From: Agrobacterium albertimagni AOL15
Lineage (GTDB): Bacteria; Pseudomonadota; Alphaproteobacteria; Rhizobiales; Rhizobiaceae
NCBI RefSeq assembly: GCF_000300855.1
Contig: NZ_ALJF01000012.1
Coordinates: forward strand, 26,388 to 90,387
Length of the DNA stretch: 64,000 nucleotides
Reading direction: 5' to 3'
A model generated the notes under the pieces. That model had not been told where the DNA came from. It did no database searches and was given only the letters and a program-made list of their open reading frames with translations. The position numbers and the translations under genes were made by a program. Shown here one piece after another: positions 17,884-26,268 of the stretch (the first letter of the stretch is position 1; every line of letters begins with the position of its first letter).

Positions 17884-19275
17884 ATGGGAATTGAGCCGAT
17901 CGGCCTGGTGACCCTTGCAGTCGGGCTGATATGCCTGTTGCGAGGCAGCGGACCGACCGTCATCGCCTTTTCGGTCTTCCCCGTGCTCGGCGGAGCGGCG
18001 GCCGTCTTGATCGGCTCCACAGGCATACAGCCGGGCCATCTGTTTCTCGGCTTCCTAATCCTTTCCACTCTCTGGCTTCATGGTGACGCCGCAACCGTCA
18101 CCGACCGCGCTTTGCGTTCGCAACCCTTTATCTGGCTGGCCCTGCTCGTCGTCTATGGCATCCTGGCGGGATATTTTGCGCCGCGACTTCTCGAAGGGAC
18201 GATGGACATCATACCCCTTGGCACAAGTGCCAGCGGTGGCAGCGAAGGCAAGATCCCGCTGATGCCGGTCAGCGGCAATTTCACCCAGGCGGTCTATCTC
18301 ATCGCCGATCTCGTCACCTTCGGTCTCATCCTCTCGATCGCCTCGACCCACCAAGGCTTCCGGCATGTGACATTCGGGGTGCTGGCCTTTGGAGCCGCCA
18401 ATGCCTTTTTCGGCATTGCCGATCTCGTCAGCGCAGGCACGCCACTCGCAGACCTCTTCAGCTATATCCGCAACGCTGCCTACACCTTTCATGCCGACGA
18501 AATGGTTGCAGGGATGCGACGCGTGATCGGCTCCTGGCCGGAGGCCTCGGCCTTTGCGGGTGCGAGCATGGCCGTCGTTGGCTTTTGCGGAACCTTGTGG
18601 ATCTGCGGTCGCCACAGCGCAATCAGTGGCCTTCTCTTCGTGCTCTCTTCCCTGCTCATCGTGCGTTCGACGTCTTCGGGAGGTATCGCCGGGCTCCCTA
18701 TCTGTTTTGCCATTCTCTACCTGACCAGCCTGTTTCGTTGCGGCGGTTCTACGGGAACTCGTGCGAGCCTTTCCGTTGTTCTTGCGTTTCCGATCGCCGC
18801 GCTGATGCTCGGTTTTCTGCTGGCGCTTAATCGCGACCTCTATCAAGAGGTCTACCGCTTCGTTGACATCACCATCCTCAGCAAGCCGGCATCGCTGTCT
18901 GCCTTGGAACGGGGCACATGGAATGCGTCCGGGCTTGCAAATTTCTGGCAGTCCTACGGTTTCGGTGTGGGTCTTGGCACGGTCAGGACATCGTCTTTCG
19001 CGGTCGCGCTCCTGGCAAATGTCGGCGTTTTGGGCACGATCTTCTTCCTGGCCTTCCTTATGACGGCAGTAATTCTGCCACGGGGCACCTCTCGCACCTA
19101 TGAGGCTGATGTCGGTCTTGCCGCGCGAAACGGATGCCTGTGTCTGATCGTCGGCGCATTGATCTCCGGTTCGACGGTCGATCTGGGGCTGATCTTCTTC
19201 ATCATGGCGGGCTTGCGCGCCGCCAATCCGGCCGGTTCGGGCTTGCCGACCATCTCGCCGGATCGCGCGGGATAA
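17884..19275 (+). CDS. Wzy/O-antigen ligase-like polysaccharide polymerase
   Basis: 463 residues, mostly hydrophobic, with about ten to twelve predicted membrane helices and a larger loop around residues 95-140 and again near 195-220 (ADEMVAGMRRVIGSWPEASAFAG). The end is LGTIFFLAFLMTAVI, then LIVGALISGSTVDLGLIFFIMAGLRAANP. Topology, length and position among glycosyltransferases and flippases match Wzy-type polymerases, which join flipped repeat units at the periplasmic face. Sequence conservation in this family is low, so the call is by topology and context. GGAGGGGG 7-14 bases before the ATG supports the start. Confidence 0.78.
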   Translation: MGIEPIGLVTLAVGLICLLRGSGPTVIAFSVFPVLGGAAAVLIGSTGIQPGHLFLGFLILSTLWLHGDAATVTDRALRSQPFIWLALLVVYGILAGYFAPRLLEGTMDIIPLGTSASGGSEGKIPLMPVSGNFTQAVYLIADLVTFGLILSIASTHQGFRHVTFGVLAFGAANAFFGIADLVSAGTPLADLFSYIRNAAYTFHADEMVAGMRRVIGSWPEASAFAGASMAVVGFCGTLWICGRHSAISGLLFVLSSLLIVRSTSSGGIAGLPICFAILYLTSLFRCGGSTGTRASLSVVLAFPIAALMLGFLLALNRDLYQEVYRFVDITILSKPASLSALERGTWNASGLANFWQSYGFGVGLGTVRTSSFAVALLANVGVLGTIFFLAFLMTAVILPRGTSRTYEADVGLAARNGCLCLIVGALISGSTVDLGLIFFIMAGLRAANPAGSGLPTISPDRAG

Positions 19276-19492
19276 GTGTCTTTGGTCGCCGGCCCAACTC
19301 GCTCCGACCGCCTGACGGTTCTCATTCGCCATCGAGCCTTGGCTCTGAACGCTGCGACACCTGTCCTGTCTCTCGACTTTTCGGCCAAGAGGCAGGGGCT
19401 GATCTACCCCTATCGGTCGATGGCCTGCCTTGGTGGATCAATTGCGCGGGCATGAATTGAAGAGCAGCTTAGATGTCTCAAGAGGGCATGAA

Positions 19493-20167
19493 ATGTCGGT
19501 GTATTCGAACAATTTTTCCGAACGTGACGCCAGGCTCGCGTCGCCGCCAGAGACGGTGCGACGTGGGGCAAAGCGGGCGTTCGACATTGGGTGCTCGCTT
19601 CTGCTCTTGCTGTTTCTGTTGCCTGCATTCCTGCTGATCGCTGCCGCACTTCTTCTGGTCGATGGGGGGCCTGTCATCTTTCGCCATCAGCGAGTTGGCC
19701 GCGGCGGCCGAGCCTTTTCCTGCCTGAAATTCCGGAGCATGCGCAAGGATGCCGACAAGGTGCTTGCCGAGCTTCTGGAAAAGGATCCTGAACGGCGGGG
19801 GGAGTGGGAAGAGAGTCAGAAGCTGAAACGCGATCCGCGCATTCACTGGCTTGGTAAGCTGCTGCGGATCACCAGCCTGGATGAACTGCCGCAGCTGTTC
19901 AACATCCTCGCCGGCGATATGAGCATCGTCGGTCCGCGACCGATCGTGAGCGAGGAACTCGAACGATACGGTCAATATGCCCACTGTTATCTGGCAATGA
20001 CCCCGGGCCTCACCGGCCTCTGGCAAGTCTCCCGATGCCCTGAGACGACCTATGAGGAGCGGGTTCAGTTCGATGTCGACTACTACAATACCTGTTCGAT
20101 GCGCACAGATATCACGATCATCATGAAGACGATTGTCGTCGTTCTCTTCGCGCAAAACGAAGTTTAA
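19493..20167 (+). CDS. Undecaprenyl-phosphate sugar phosphotransferase (ExoY/WcaJ-type priming enzyme)
   Basis: 224 residues; ATG at 19493 with AGAGGG five bases upstream (the open frame extends to a TTG at 19430). One N-terminal hydrophobic helix (about 33-55), then the bacterial sugar transferase domain: KRAFDIGCSLLLLL, PVIFRHQRVGRGGRAFSCLKFRSM, RITSLDELPQLFNIL, GDMSIVGPRPI and TPGLTGLWQVSR. It transfers a hexose-1-phosphate from a UDP-sugar to undecaprenyl phosphate, starting repeat-unit assembly at the inner membrane. The short form with one helix is like ExoY. The sugar (often Gal or Glc) cannot be decided. Confidence 0.93.
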   Translation: MSVYSNNFSERDARLASPPETVRRGAKRAFDIGCSLLLLLFLLPAFLLIAAALLLVDGGPVIFRHQRVGRGGRAFSCLKFRSMRKDADKVLAELLEKDPERRGEWEESQKLKRDPRIHWLGKLLRITSLDELPQLFNILAGDMSIVGPRPIVSEELERYGQYAHCYLAMTPGLTGLWQVSRCPETTYEERVQFDVDYYNTCSMRTDITIIMKTIVVVLFAQNEV

Positions 20168-20173
20168 GCAGTG

Positions 20174-20266
20174 TCACAGTGCCCAATAGGCGACGGCGAC
20201 CCAGAAACTCAGGCAGAAGAGAAGAACAAGCCATCTGAGTTGAAGTCTCAAAGCAGTCTCACTCAT
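20174..20266 (-). CDS. Small single-pass membrane peptide (30 aa), antisense between the sugar transferase and flippase genes
   Basis: ATG at 20266, TGA at 20174-20176. GAGAGG lies seven bases upstream, a good ribosome binding site. The peptide starts MSETALRLQLRW and continues with one hydrophobic helix of about 17 residues (rich in Leu, Phe, Trp, Val, Ala) to its end, so it is N-in with a short basic head. It lies alone on the minus strand, convergent with the sugar transferase. Small membrane proteins are often missed by gene callers; here length, start signal and amphipathic head make a real gene plausible. Function unknown; modulation of the adjacent membrane enzymes would be a guess. 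Confidence 0.5.
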   Translation of the reverse strand: MSETALRLQLRWLVLLFCLSFWVAVAYWAL

Positions 20267-20471
20267 TGAAAAGCCTCTCGTCGGCAAAGCGCCCCGAATA
20301 ATCCTGACGGCTGAGCCGACACGACAGCAACCGTTCACAGCCAGTGGCACAATTAGACGGAAGAATAATCAACAAAAGCTGAAGTCTTCCATGATCCTGC
20401 ACGAAAAGAGGGAGCCCGATCGGATATCCCACTGCAACACGCGCTAACAGACAAATAAGGCAGGAATGCCG

Positions 20472-22037
20472 ATGACAGGAATACTTAAGAAGGCTTGCAC
20501 GTGGCTGTCGCAAAGCGCTCTCGCTGTGCGATGGAGGCGTCATGCCCACACCCTGTTCAGCGACGCGCTTTGGACGCTCCTTGCCAAAATCGCGATGCAG
20601 GCCAGCCAGTTGGCCACCTTCATCATCGCGGCACGCGTTTTGACCTCGGCCGAGTTTGGCCTCTTTTCCTATGTGGCAGCGTTGGTTGCCCTTCTCGTTG
20701 TCGTCGCAGAAGGCGGCTGGCGAGAATTCGTGATGAAGACGACCCACGAGGACGATCGGGTCGATCAGATCGCCACGGTCGCTTTGCTGGCAGGCTTCAC
20801 CGCGGCGGTGATCGGATTGTCTGCCGCTGCACTTCTTGAAACAAGGTTCGGCACGAGGGCCGAAGCCTGGCTTGTCCTGCTCTTCAGCTTCTGGATCATG
20901 CTCACACCCTTTGCATCCGTGCTGGAAGGCGTGCTCATCGCGCAGGCGCGGCTGAAGGAACTGAGCCTCATTCGGATCCTGGCCGAGATCTGTGCAACCC
21001 TCGTTGCCATATATGGGCTTCTCCAGGGCTGGAATATCTATGCTCTCGCGCTTGGCAGACTGGTTAGTCAGCTGGTTGCCACCATACTCTCCTTGCTCAG
21101 GCTCGGTTGGGCACCCAGGATCCGGATCAAAGCCTCGTTCATCCGGGAACTGTTCGAATTTTCCAAACACATCACCTCAAATCGTGTTCTCGTCCTCTTC
21201 CGCTCGTATTCGGGGACGCTGGTCGTTGGCAGTGTGCTCGGACTGGCGGACGCTGGCTACTACAGGGCGGCCGAACGCATCGTCTCGGCTTTCTCCGATC
21301 TCGTCGGGGAGCCAGCACGACAAATCGCGTGGAGTACGCTTCGCAAGGTCGCAATCGCCACTGGAGAACCGACGCCCGCGGCATCACCTGCCACGCCAGC
21401 GCTCGGGCGCAAGGCCACGACCTTCGTGATCCTGCTGATGGTCATTTCGATACCGATCTATGTCGGTTTGGCATTGATGTCTGGTACCATCGTCAGCGTC
21501 GTTCTGGGCGATGGTTGGGCGCCGGCTGCAATCCTCGTCAGCCTGCTATCAATCAAGCAGATTCTGCTCGTTCCGGGCCATGTCACCGAGCCGTTGTTGT
21601 CGCTGGCGGGGGCGATCCGCAAGGTTCCGGCAGCGATCCTCTTGAACAGCATTGTTTCCATCGGATTGCTTCTCGCCATGGCACCGCTCGGCGTGACAGC
21701 GGCAGCAGCTGGCCAGATGCTTGCCGCGGTCTTCTCCTTCCTCGTCTCGGGTTGGTTGCAGAGCCGGCATGGCGCCGTTCGCTGGCAGAGCGTGATCCGT
21801 GGGTCGCTCCTTCCTTTTGCCGCGGCAATCGCTATGGCGGCAACCGTCATAGCTCTGGGGCCGGCGGGTCCCCAGTCGCTGCAAGGAGGCTTGGGTCTCA
21901 ATCTCGTGCAGGCAATCGCCGGGGCGCTTGCCTACGCGGCCTTGCTGGCACTGCTTTACAAGATCTCGCTTAAGTTTCGGCCCGCGACAATGACAGACTG
22001 GAGTGATGACATTGACCATGCTGCAAACAGAGTCTGA
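20472..22037 (+). CDS. Wzx-type lipid-linked oligosaccharide flippase (first of two)
   Basis: 521 residues from the ATG at 20472, which has AAGGCAGG about seven bases upstream; an ATG two codons earlier is too close to it. About twelve to fourteen membrane helices, with the N-terminal pattern of the polysaccharide transporter family (LFSDALWTLLAKIAMQASQLATFIIAARVLTSAEFGLFSYV) and a second half starting near residue 300. It would move the undecaprenyl-linked repeat unit across the inner membrane for the Wzy-like polymerase encoded upstream. The end overlaps the next gene, indicating one operon. Confidence 0.87.
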   Translation: MTGILKKACTWLSQSALAVRWRRHAHTLFSDALWTLLAKIAMQASQLATFIIAARVLTSAEFGLFSYVAALVALLVVVAEGGWREFVMKTTHEDDRVDQIATVALLAGFTAAVIGLSAAALLETRFGTRAEAWLVLLFSFWIMLTPFASVLEGVLIAQARLKELSLIRILAEICATLVAIYGLLQGWNIYALALGRLVSQLVATILSLLRLGWAPRIRIKASFIRELFEFSKHITSNRVLVLFRSYSGTLVVGSVLGLADAGYYRAAERIVSAFSDLVGEPARQIAWSTLRKVAIATGEPTPAASPATPALGRKATTFVILLMVISIPIYVGLALMSGTIVSVVLGDGWAPAAILVSLLSIKQILLVPGHVTEPLLSLAGAIRKVPAAILLNSIVSIGLLLAMAPLGVTAAAAGQMLAAVFSFLVSGWLQSRHGAVRWQSVIRGSLLPFAAAIAMAATVIALGPAGPQSLQGGLGLNLVQAIAGALAYAALLALLYKISLKFRPATMTDWSDDIDHAANRV

Positions 22038-22887
22038 GCCGGGGCGGCAAAAAGCCGGCGCGCTGAAGCGGCTGGCCCGCTTGGCCTCACGTAGTGTCGA
22101 AACTGGTCTTGATCGATGGCTCAAACCCGTGAGAGCCTTGAGTGGCCGACTGCGCTATCTGTCGCCGCTGCCGCGAAGGTTCACCGGCGCTTATCCAAGC
22201 TACGAGCAGGCGCTGGACGCGGCGAGAAAGGCAGGCCGGCTCGCAGGCTATAACCATCCGGAAGTCGCGCCAGTCTCTTTCGACGCGATGTGCAAAATCG
22301 CGCCCTGGGATTATCCCGTGCTCTTCTGGATGGCACGGTTGGACATAAACAAAGGCGGACTGCTCGATGCCGGCGGGCATATGGGTACCAAGTTTCGCGC
22401 TTTCCGCCCACTTCTCGACCTGCCCGACGACAAGCCCTGGGTCATCTACGAATTGCCGGAGATCGCCAAGGCGGGCAGGCGTCTTGCGCTGGAGGAGGGG
22501 ATCACCCAGCTCACCTTCATCGACGATCTCAGCCAGGCGCCAGCCTTACCGGTGTTCCTCGCCTCCGGCTTGCTGCAATATCTGGACCGTCCCCTCCCGG
22601 AACTCCTGCAGGCCCTTCCAAGACTGCCGGTTCATCTCCTTCTCAACAAGGTGGCGTTCCAGAAGGATGACATGCCTGTCGTGACGCTCGAGCGCATCGG
22701 CCGGGCCTATGTTCCCTATCAGAGGCGTGATGAAAAGGCCTTCGTGCGCGAGCTCGAAGGCCTCGGCTATGAGCAGGTGGACCGTTGGTCGATCCCGCAA
22801 TTGTCGCATGTGATCGACACCCACCCGGAGCTGGGAGCCAGTGAAAGTGCCGGGTTCTACTTCAGGCTGAGACAGGTGGAAGGCTGA
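22006..22887 (+). CDS. TIGR04325-type putative methyltransferase
   Basis: 293 residues. The central block (LLDAGGHMGTKFRAFRPLL near 120, then VIYELPEIAKAGRRLA and ASGLLQYLDRPLPELL) matches the pattern of the TIGR04325 putative methyltransferase family found in surface-polysaccharide clusters, with a glycine-rich S-adenosylmethionine-type loop. It probably methylates a sugar of the repeat unit. It starts inside the flippase gene; candidate starts are a GTG at 22003 and ATGs at 22006 and 22018. Activity has not to my knowledge been defined for the family, so methyl transfer is inferred. Confidence 0.75.
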   Translation: MTLTMLQTESEPGRQKAGALKRLARLASRSVETGLDRWLKPVRALSGRLRYLSPLPRRFTGAYPSYEQALDAARKAGRLAGYNHPEVAPVSFDAMCKIAPWDYPVLFWMARLDINKGGLLDAGGHMGTKFRAFRPLLDLPDDKPWVIYELPEIAKAGRRLALEEGITQLTFIDDLSQAPALPVFLASGLLQYLDRPLPELLQALPRLPVHLLLNKVAFQKDDMPVVTLERIGRAYVPYQRRDEKAFVRELEGLGYEQVDRWSIPQLSHVIDTHPELGASESAGFYFRLRQVEG

Positions 22888-22969
22888 GCGAGGTTCGCCG
22901 CGAACTGCCAGATAGCCTGGCCGAGCTACTGGATTGCCCCAGGGTCGGCCCAAGCCTTGCCGTTCGCCC

Positions 22970-23914
22970 TTAATCCATTCTGCGGATGTTTTGCGGTGAC
23001 AGGCGCCTCAGCAGGAAGTCAAGGATTGCCCGCGCATTGCCCTCCAGGCGACCCTTGCGATCGACCCAGGGTTCCGGCCGCCAGACCTTAACGAGGTTGG
23101 ATCCCAGATTGCGACCCATCTGGTTCAACGCATGACGCCAGCTCATGCTGTGCTTGGCGACGAGATAGATTGGATTGGCAATCTGCGAATAGCCAAGCCT
23201 CACCCCTGACATACGCCCGGTCTTGGTGCCCAGATGCACGCCACGCAGTTGAGGCGAGGTTACCACTCGGCCGAAGCGACACGCTACTCTGGAGAAGTCG
23301 ACATCTTCCAGCCAACCATACAAGGGCAGTTCCTCGTCGAAGCGCAGTTTACAGATGTGCACGGTCGACATGCGCACGGCCATGTTGCAGCCATAGCCGC
23401 TATAGGCATCATCGATCGACAGTTCGTCGCCGGAGGATGGCGCTGTTTTGAGCAGCTCCAGGCCCTCTTCCACTGCTATCCCCGGACCCGTGGCCCCATC
23501 GGCAATGACCGCGCCGGTGGCAATGTCGACGTCGGGATGCTTCAGGAACAACCGCTCCATTCGCTCGATGTAGCTTTGATCAAGCAGAAAATCATCGTCG
23601 AGGAAGAGGATGATGTCGGCATCCTCAGCTGCCGCCAGGATGGCATTGCGCTGCTTGCACAAGCCCCGCTCGGATTTGTGCCACTGGACCGGGAAGGGCA
23701 GTCGCGATAGCGCGGCAATGTCGACATCATCGGCCGAGGGCGCACAGATGACAACGCGATCAGGTTTGCGACTCTGGCGCCGGAGATGCGGAACAACAGC
23801 GGAGATGATCTCTCGGCGTCCGCAGCTGGGAATGCCGACAACAATCGTCAGCCTCTGCCGTCCCTTGGCATTGTCCGATCGAGGAACTGCTTCGGCCAAG
23901 CGTTCGCCAATCAT
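22970..23914 (-). CDS. Glycosyltransferase family 2-like protein
   Basis: 314 residues, GT-A fold: VVGIPSCGRREIISAVVPHL at the N terminus, CKQRNAILAAAEDADIILFLDDDFLL with the DxD metal site near residue 110, and a C-terminal acceptor part with YGWLEDVDFS (ED(Y/D) catalytic base motif). The region GCNMAVR to ANPIYLV is closely similar to the GT2 half of the fusion at 29330, showing a duplication within the locus. The ATG overlaps the stop of the co-polymerase gene (ATGA), so both are translated together after the ExoF-like gene. Confidence 0.9.
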   Translation of the reverse strand: MIGERLAEAVPRSDNAKGRQRLTIVVGIPSCGRREIISAVVPHLRRQSRKPDRVVICAPSADDVDIAALSRLPFPVQWHKSERGLCKQRNAILAAAEDADIILFLDDDFLLDQSYIERMERLFLKHPDVDIATGAVIADGATGPGIAVEEGLELLKTAPSSGDELSIDDAYSGYGCNMAVRMSTVHICKLRFDEELPLYGWLEDVDFSRVACRFGRVVTSPQLRGVHLGTKTGRMSGVRLGYSQIANPIYLVAKHSMSWRHALNQMGRNLGSNLVKVWRPEPWVDRKGRLEGNARAILDFLLRRLSPQNIRRMD

Positions 23915-26229
23915 CCGAGCAGGCCTCCGGTGAATGCAGCGCGGCGCACCGTGCCGGTGCGGCTGCGGTTCGAGATTACACCGAGCAATGAGATCCGCGA
24001 GCGGCCAAAGGTTTTGAGTGCGTCGGTCAATCGCTCGATCGTCAGTCGCCGGCTATCGCCGATCACCAGGACAACCCCGTCGACATGCGAGCAGATGGAT
24101 CGGGTGTCTGCCGACTCTTCGAAACCGGACATGTCGACGATGATCAGCTTGTACTGGCTCCTCAGTTTGGCCAAGGTTTCCTTGAGCGCGGGAAGATGCC
24201 CATAACGATAGGGTGCAACGGCCAGCCGGCGCGTCTGTTCGGCAGTCAGGAGCGGAACGGGAACGGCGGTTTCCTCGTCATCGTGAACCGGATCATGGTC
24301 AATCACCATCCGCTCCGGATACCGGTGTGCACGCGGCAATCGCGATACGGTTGCTCCCTCGCCAGGCTCACCGAGCATGGTGGTCGCGATCGGCTTGATG
24401 GCAAAATCCGGTGCTGCATTGTAGACCAGCCGGGTCAGTCGGGCCGATATGAAATCGGCATCGACCAGAAGCACGGATTCTCCTTCGTTCTGGTAGAGTT
24501 GCGCAAGGTTCGTCGCGATGGTCGTCTTGCCCTCTCCACTGCCGACGGATGTGATGCCGATGATCATCGAGCCATCGGCCGGTAGCAGGGAATCCAACGA
24601 ATTCTTCACGCTGCGAAGAGCTTCGGAAAATTCCGAATAGGGTGTGTCGAGGACCGCCCGCAATGGCAGGAGGTTCGGCGAAAGCCCTTCCGTTTCGCTG
24701 CCGGCTGCGCCCTCGTCGCGATAGGTCGGGACATGACCAAGAGAGGCAAGGCCGAGCTCCCGTTGCAACCTTTCGCCCGAACCGGCGCGGCGGTCCATGG
24801 CCTGATGGCCGACCGCTGCAAACAGGCCAAAGGCGGCACCAAGCACGACAGAAAACGGCAGGATGACAGAAGGCTTGGGCCAGACGCGCGTGAGCGGCTC
24901 GGTTGCCGCGGTCACGATGCGCGCCTTCCCGAGCGGGAAGGACTGCGTCTGAAGAGCACCGACCACCTGTTGCAAGGTCGTCTCATAAAGCTGCCGATAG
25001 GTGCTCGCGCGGCTTTCGATCTCGGCCAGTTCCACGCGCGCAATGTTCTTGTCCGCCCCTTTGCGATTTGCATTTGCAAATTGCTGCTCGGCAAGCGCTT
25101 GCCGGCTCTTCGCCGTCTCCAGGTTCGATCGGTAAAGTGCTTCAACCTGGCGAAGTTCGCCGATGAGATTGGACTGGATGCGGGCAATTTCGGCGCCTGC
25201 AGCGGCAATGGCCGGGTTGCCGGCACTGTAACGCTCGGTGAGCCCAACAAGTTTGGTTTCGGCCAGACGCAGTTCCTCACGTAGCTTCATCAGCTGCGGA
25301 TTGCTGGCCAGTTCCGGAAGGTTCGCATCGGCCGGATTGGTGGCAATCAGTTCCGTCAGCGTGCTCAGCTTGGCAGAAGCATCTGCGGTTGCTGCCCGGG
25401 CCTCGAGCATCTGGCTACTCAGTTCCGAAAGCTGTTGCTGATCGAGCGTCGTGGCATTCGCCATGGCGGTGATGTCGTGCTCATTGCGGTATTGCTCGGC
25501 AGCAAGTGCGGCTTCACGGGCCTTTTGACCCACTTCCATCAGCCGGCCTTCCAGCCACAAAGCGCCTTGCCTGGCCGCCGCGGCGCGATCATTCATGCCG
25601 TTGCGGATGTAGGCCTCGGCGAGCGCGTTTGCCGTGCGTGCGGCCTTGACCGGATCGCCCGAACGATAGCCGATTTCAAGGACATAGGATTGGCCGACGC
25701 GGCGCACAGAGACGCGGGACAGGAAGCCTTCCATAGTTCGTCTCATCCGCTCCTCTTCGGCTTGCGGTGTCTCGCTGGAACCGGTGCCGCCGAAAACGAA
25801 ATTTCCAGCTGACGCAAGCATCTGCTTCAACGAGCCATACCAGGATGAGGCATTGATGATTTCCGGGTCATCGAGCAGGCCAAGCGAATGAATGACGTTG
25901 GCGGCAATCGCCTCGGACTTGACGATCTCAACCTGGCTGGCGATTTCCGCCGCCTCGATGATAACAGTGCCCGTGGCGGCATCCTGCGAGAGGATGCGGC
26001 TTTGCTCCGGATCGATCACGAGGCGCGCAGAGGCCTCGTAGCTCGACGGCGTCTTTGCGACATAGAGGATGCCGATGAGAAGGCCGAGCACCATCGACAT
26101 GACAATCAGCCGGGCGTTGCGCCGCAGGAAGTTGATGAGATCGTAGAACGACAGTGGCGCGGCTCGCACGCCGTCCCTCCGCGCCGATGTCGACAGACCA
26201 TCGAAGGCAGTCAGCTCGTGAATTGCCAT
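23911..26229 (-). CDS. Polysaccharide co-polymerase / chain-length regulator with BY-kinase-like domain (Wzc/ExoP type)
   Basis: 772 residues. A Wzz domain with two membrane helices (about 35-60 and 445-465) encloses a long periplasmic coiled-coil region, including the proline-rich stretch before helix 2. The cytoplasmic half has the Walker A variant TSVGSGEGKTT (about 560) and the A' motif VLLVDAD, as in bacterial tyrosine kinases. A later IIVDMSGFEE block corresponds to Walker B. The C terminus lacks the tyrosine-rich tail that Wzc-type kinases autophosphorylate. It should set chain length together with the Wzy-like polymerase and contact the export protein encoded just upstream. Confidence 0.92.
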   Translation of the reverse strand: MAIHELTAFDGLSTSARRDGVRAAPLSFYDLINFLRRNARLIVMSMVLGLLIGILYVAKTPSSYEASARLVIDPEQSRILSQDAATGTVIIEAAEIASQVEIVKSEAIAANVIHSLGLLDDPEIINASSWYGSLKQMLASAGNFVFGGTGSSETPQAEEERMRRTMEGFLSRVSVRRVGQSYVLEIGYRSGDPVKAARTANALAEAYIRNGMNDRAAAARQGALWLEGRLMEVGQKAREAALAAEQYRNEHDITAMANATTLDQQQLSELSSQMLEARAATADASAKLSTLTELIATNPADANLPELASNPQLMKLREELRLAETKLVGLTERYSAGNPAIAAAGAEIARIQSNLIGELRQVEALYRSNLETAKSRQALAEQQFANANRKGADKNIARVELAEIESRASTYRQLYETTLQQVVGALQTQSFPLGKARIVTAATEPLTRVWPKPSVILPFSVVLGAAFGLFAAVGHQAMDRRAGSGERLQRELGLASLGHVPTYRDEGAAGSETEGLSPNLLPLRAVLDTPYSEFSEALRSVKNSLDSLLPADGSMIIGITSVGSGEGKTTIATNLAQLYQNEGESVLLVDADFISARLTRLVYNAAPDFAIKPIATTMLGEPGEGATVSRLPRAHRYPERMVIDHDPVHDDEETAVPVPLLTAEQTRRLAVAPYRYGHLPALKETLAKLRSQYKLIIVDMSGFEESADTRSICSHVDGVVLVIGDSRRLTIERLTDALKTFGRSRISLLGVISNRSRTGTVRRAAFTGGLLG

Positions 26230-26268
26230 GGGCTCAATTCCTTTTGAACAACTCTGAGGATCCGACGA

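Noticed and set aside
18055..19332. 425-codon minus-strand frame
   Set aside because: Antisense of the Wzy-like polymerase; highly charged composition typical of a shadow of a membrane protein gene.
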